The notes under the pieces are model-generated. The model searched no databases. It was not told the origin of the DNA and saw only the letters and a list, made by a program, of their open reading frames with translations. From positions 1 through 13,063 of the forward strand of contig JAJZWQ010000090.1 in NCBI GenBank assembly GCA_021846605.1: a stretch of DNA of 13,063 nucleotides, given 5' to 3'. Below are positions 12,691 to 13,063 of the stretch, in pieces (position 1 is the first letter of the stretch; each line of letters opens with the position of its first letter). The position numbers and the translations under genes are program-made. Source of the DNA: Bacillota bacterium (GTDB lineage: Bacteria > Bacillota_E > RBS10-35 > JAJYVN01).

Positions 12691-12699
12691 TGGTACTAT
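12671..12699 (+). promoter_or_regulatory. Promoter of tnpB copy 3
   Basis: TTGTGA (12671-12676), a 17-bp spacer and TACTAT (12694-12699) with TGG directly upstream. The expected start point (about 12705-12707) coincides with the ATG at 12706, predicting a leaderless or nearly leaderless mRNA. Confidence 0.5.
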
Positions 12700-12705
12700 A
12701 TGAGT

Positions 12706-13063
12706 ATGGACTTGACGCTTCGGGTGCGTGTCGTAGCGGATGCGGAGGCGAATGCGGCCTTGCGTGAGACCATCGCGCAGTACACCGCCTCGTTCAACCG
12801 CGTTTGCGCTGTGGGATGGGATATGCCCCGTCTCAACGGCGTGGAACTCCACCACGAGACGTACAGGGCGGAACGCGCATCGACCGCGCTCCCCGCACAG
12901 CTTGTATGTAGTGCTCGTGTCAAGGCCACCGAGGCCATTGCCTCCTGCCGGGCGCGTACTCGTCGGGGGCGGAAGGTTTCGTGCCCCAAGTCGCGCCGCG
13001 CCGCCATTCGCTATGACGCTCGCTCCGCCAAGGTCCAGCTTGCCGATGGCTAGGCCACGCTGG
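12706..13063 (+). pseudogene. tnpB: tnpB N-terminal part with amber codon, copy 3, partial at window edge
   Basis: From ATG 12706 (ATG 12700 is an alternative) the frame encodes a clean OrfB/TnpB N-terminus: MDLTLRVRVVADAEANAALRE, IAQYTASFNRVCAVGWDMPRLNGVELHHETYRAE, LPAQLVCSARVKATEAIASC, RRGRKVSCPKSRRAAIRYDARSAKVQLADG. At 13051-13053 a TAG interrupts. The gene at 1-913 has TAT (Tyr) at the equivalent place, and the following codons (Ala-Thr-Leu) continue the family pattern. This looks like a single substitution in an otherwise well-kept gene. The rest, including the RuvC domain, lies outside the window. It is the least decayed of the three copies in this part. Confidence 0.75.

Noticed and set aside
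1..13063. CRISPR array, prophage attachment site or replication origin
   Set aside because: No regularly spaced short repeats, integrase or DnaA-box cluster were seen; the repeats present are explained by the tnpB copies.

Overview
The window is very GC-rich chromosomal DNA of bacterial type, with GTG and TTG starts, purine-rich Shine-Dalgarno sites and many overlapping genes. The gene order rpsB-tsf-pyrH-frr-(small ORF)-uppS, a T-box leader on thrS and a TenI-type thiazole tautomerase in the thiamin cluster all point to Bacillota. The GC content suggests a deep-branching high-GC lineage of the Symbiobacterium/Thermaerobacter/Limnochorda kind. That placement is inference, not a database result.

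Layout. Positions 1-913 (minus) hold a TnpB-like gene of an IS200/IS605-type element. It runs off the left edge and is open throughout, but its first RuvC aspartate is glycine. Its hairpin-bearing end (906-975) abuts an unrecognised XRE-type DNA-binding protein (982-2310). A promoter and a strong intrinsic terminator precede a compact thiazole cluster, tenI - thiS::thiG fusion - thiO (2489-5202), whose genes overlap by 8 nt each. A promoter over the thiO stop codon leads into a T-box leader with a classic terminator, then thrS (5511-7469).

Between thrS and rpsB is a 549-nt gap. It contains a perfectly paired but non-canonical tRNA-Gly-like gene on the minus strand (7484-7554, encoded CCA, C33, five-base D-loop), several GC-rich inverted repeats and an extended -10 promoter. 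The translation/cell-wall operon follows: rpsB, tsf, pyrH, frr, a small PASTA-like protein and uppS (8019-11869). The uppS stop codon lies inside the end palindrome of a second, decayed tnpB (11860-12604, minus). That relic sits head-to-head with a third tnpB (12706 to the right edge, plus), which has an amber codon at residue 116.

Functionally, the centre is housekeeping: thiazole formation for thiamin, threonyl-tRNA charging under tRNA-sensing control, ribosomal protein S2, elongation and recycling factors, UMP kinase and the undecaprenyl carrier lipid synthase. The edges are transposon debris: three related tnpB genes, none with an intact nuclease site, two of them forming direct repeats around about 11 kb of essential genes. 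The most unusual items are the odd tRNA-Gly-like gene next to thrS, the ThiS-ThiG fusion that buries the ThiS diglycine, the thiamin leader with a terminator but no TPP aptamer, and the TnpB relics with altered RuvC residues.
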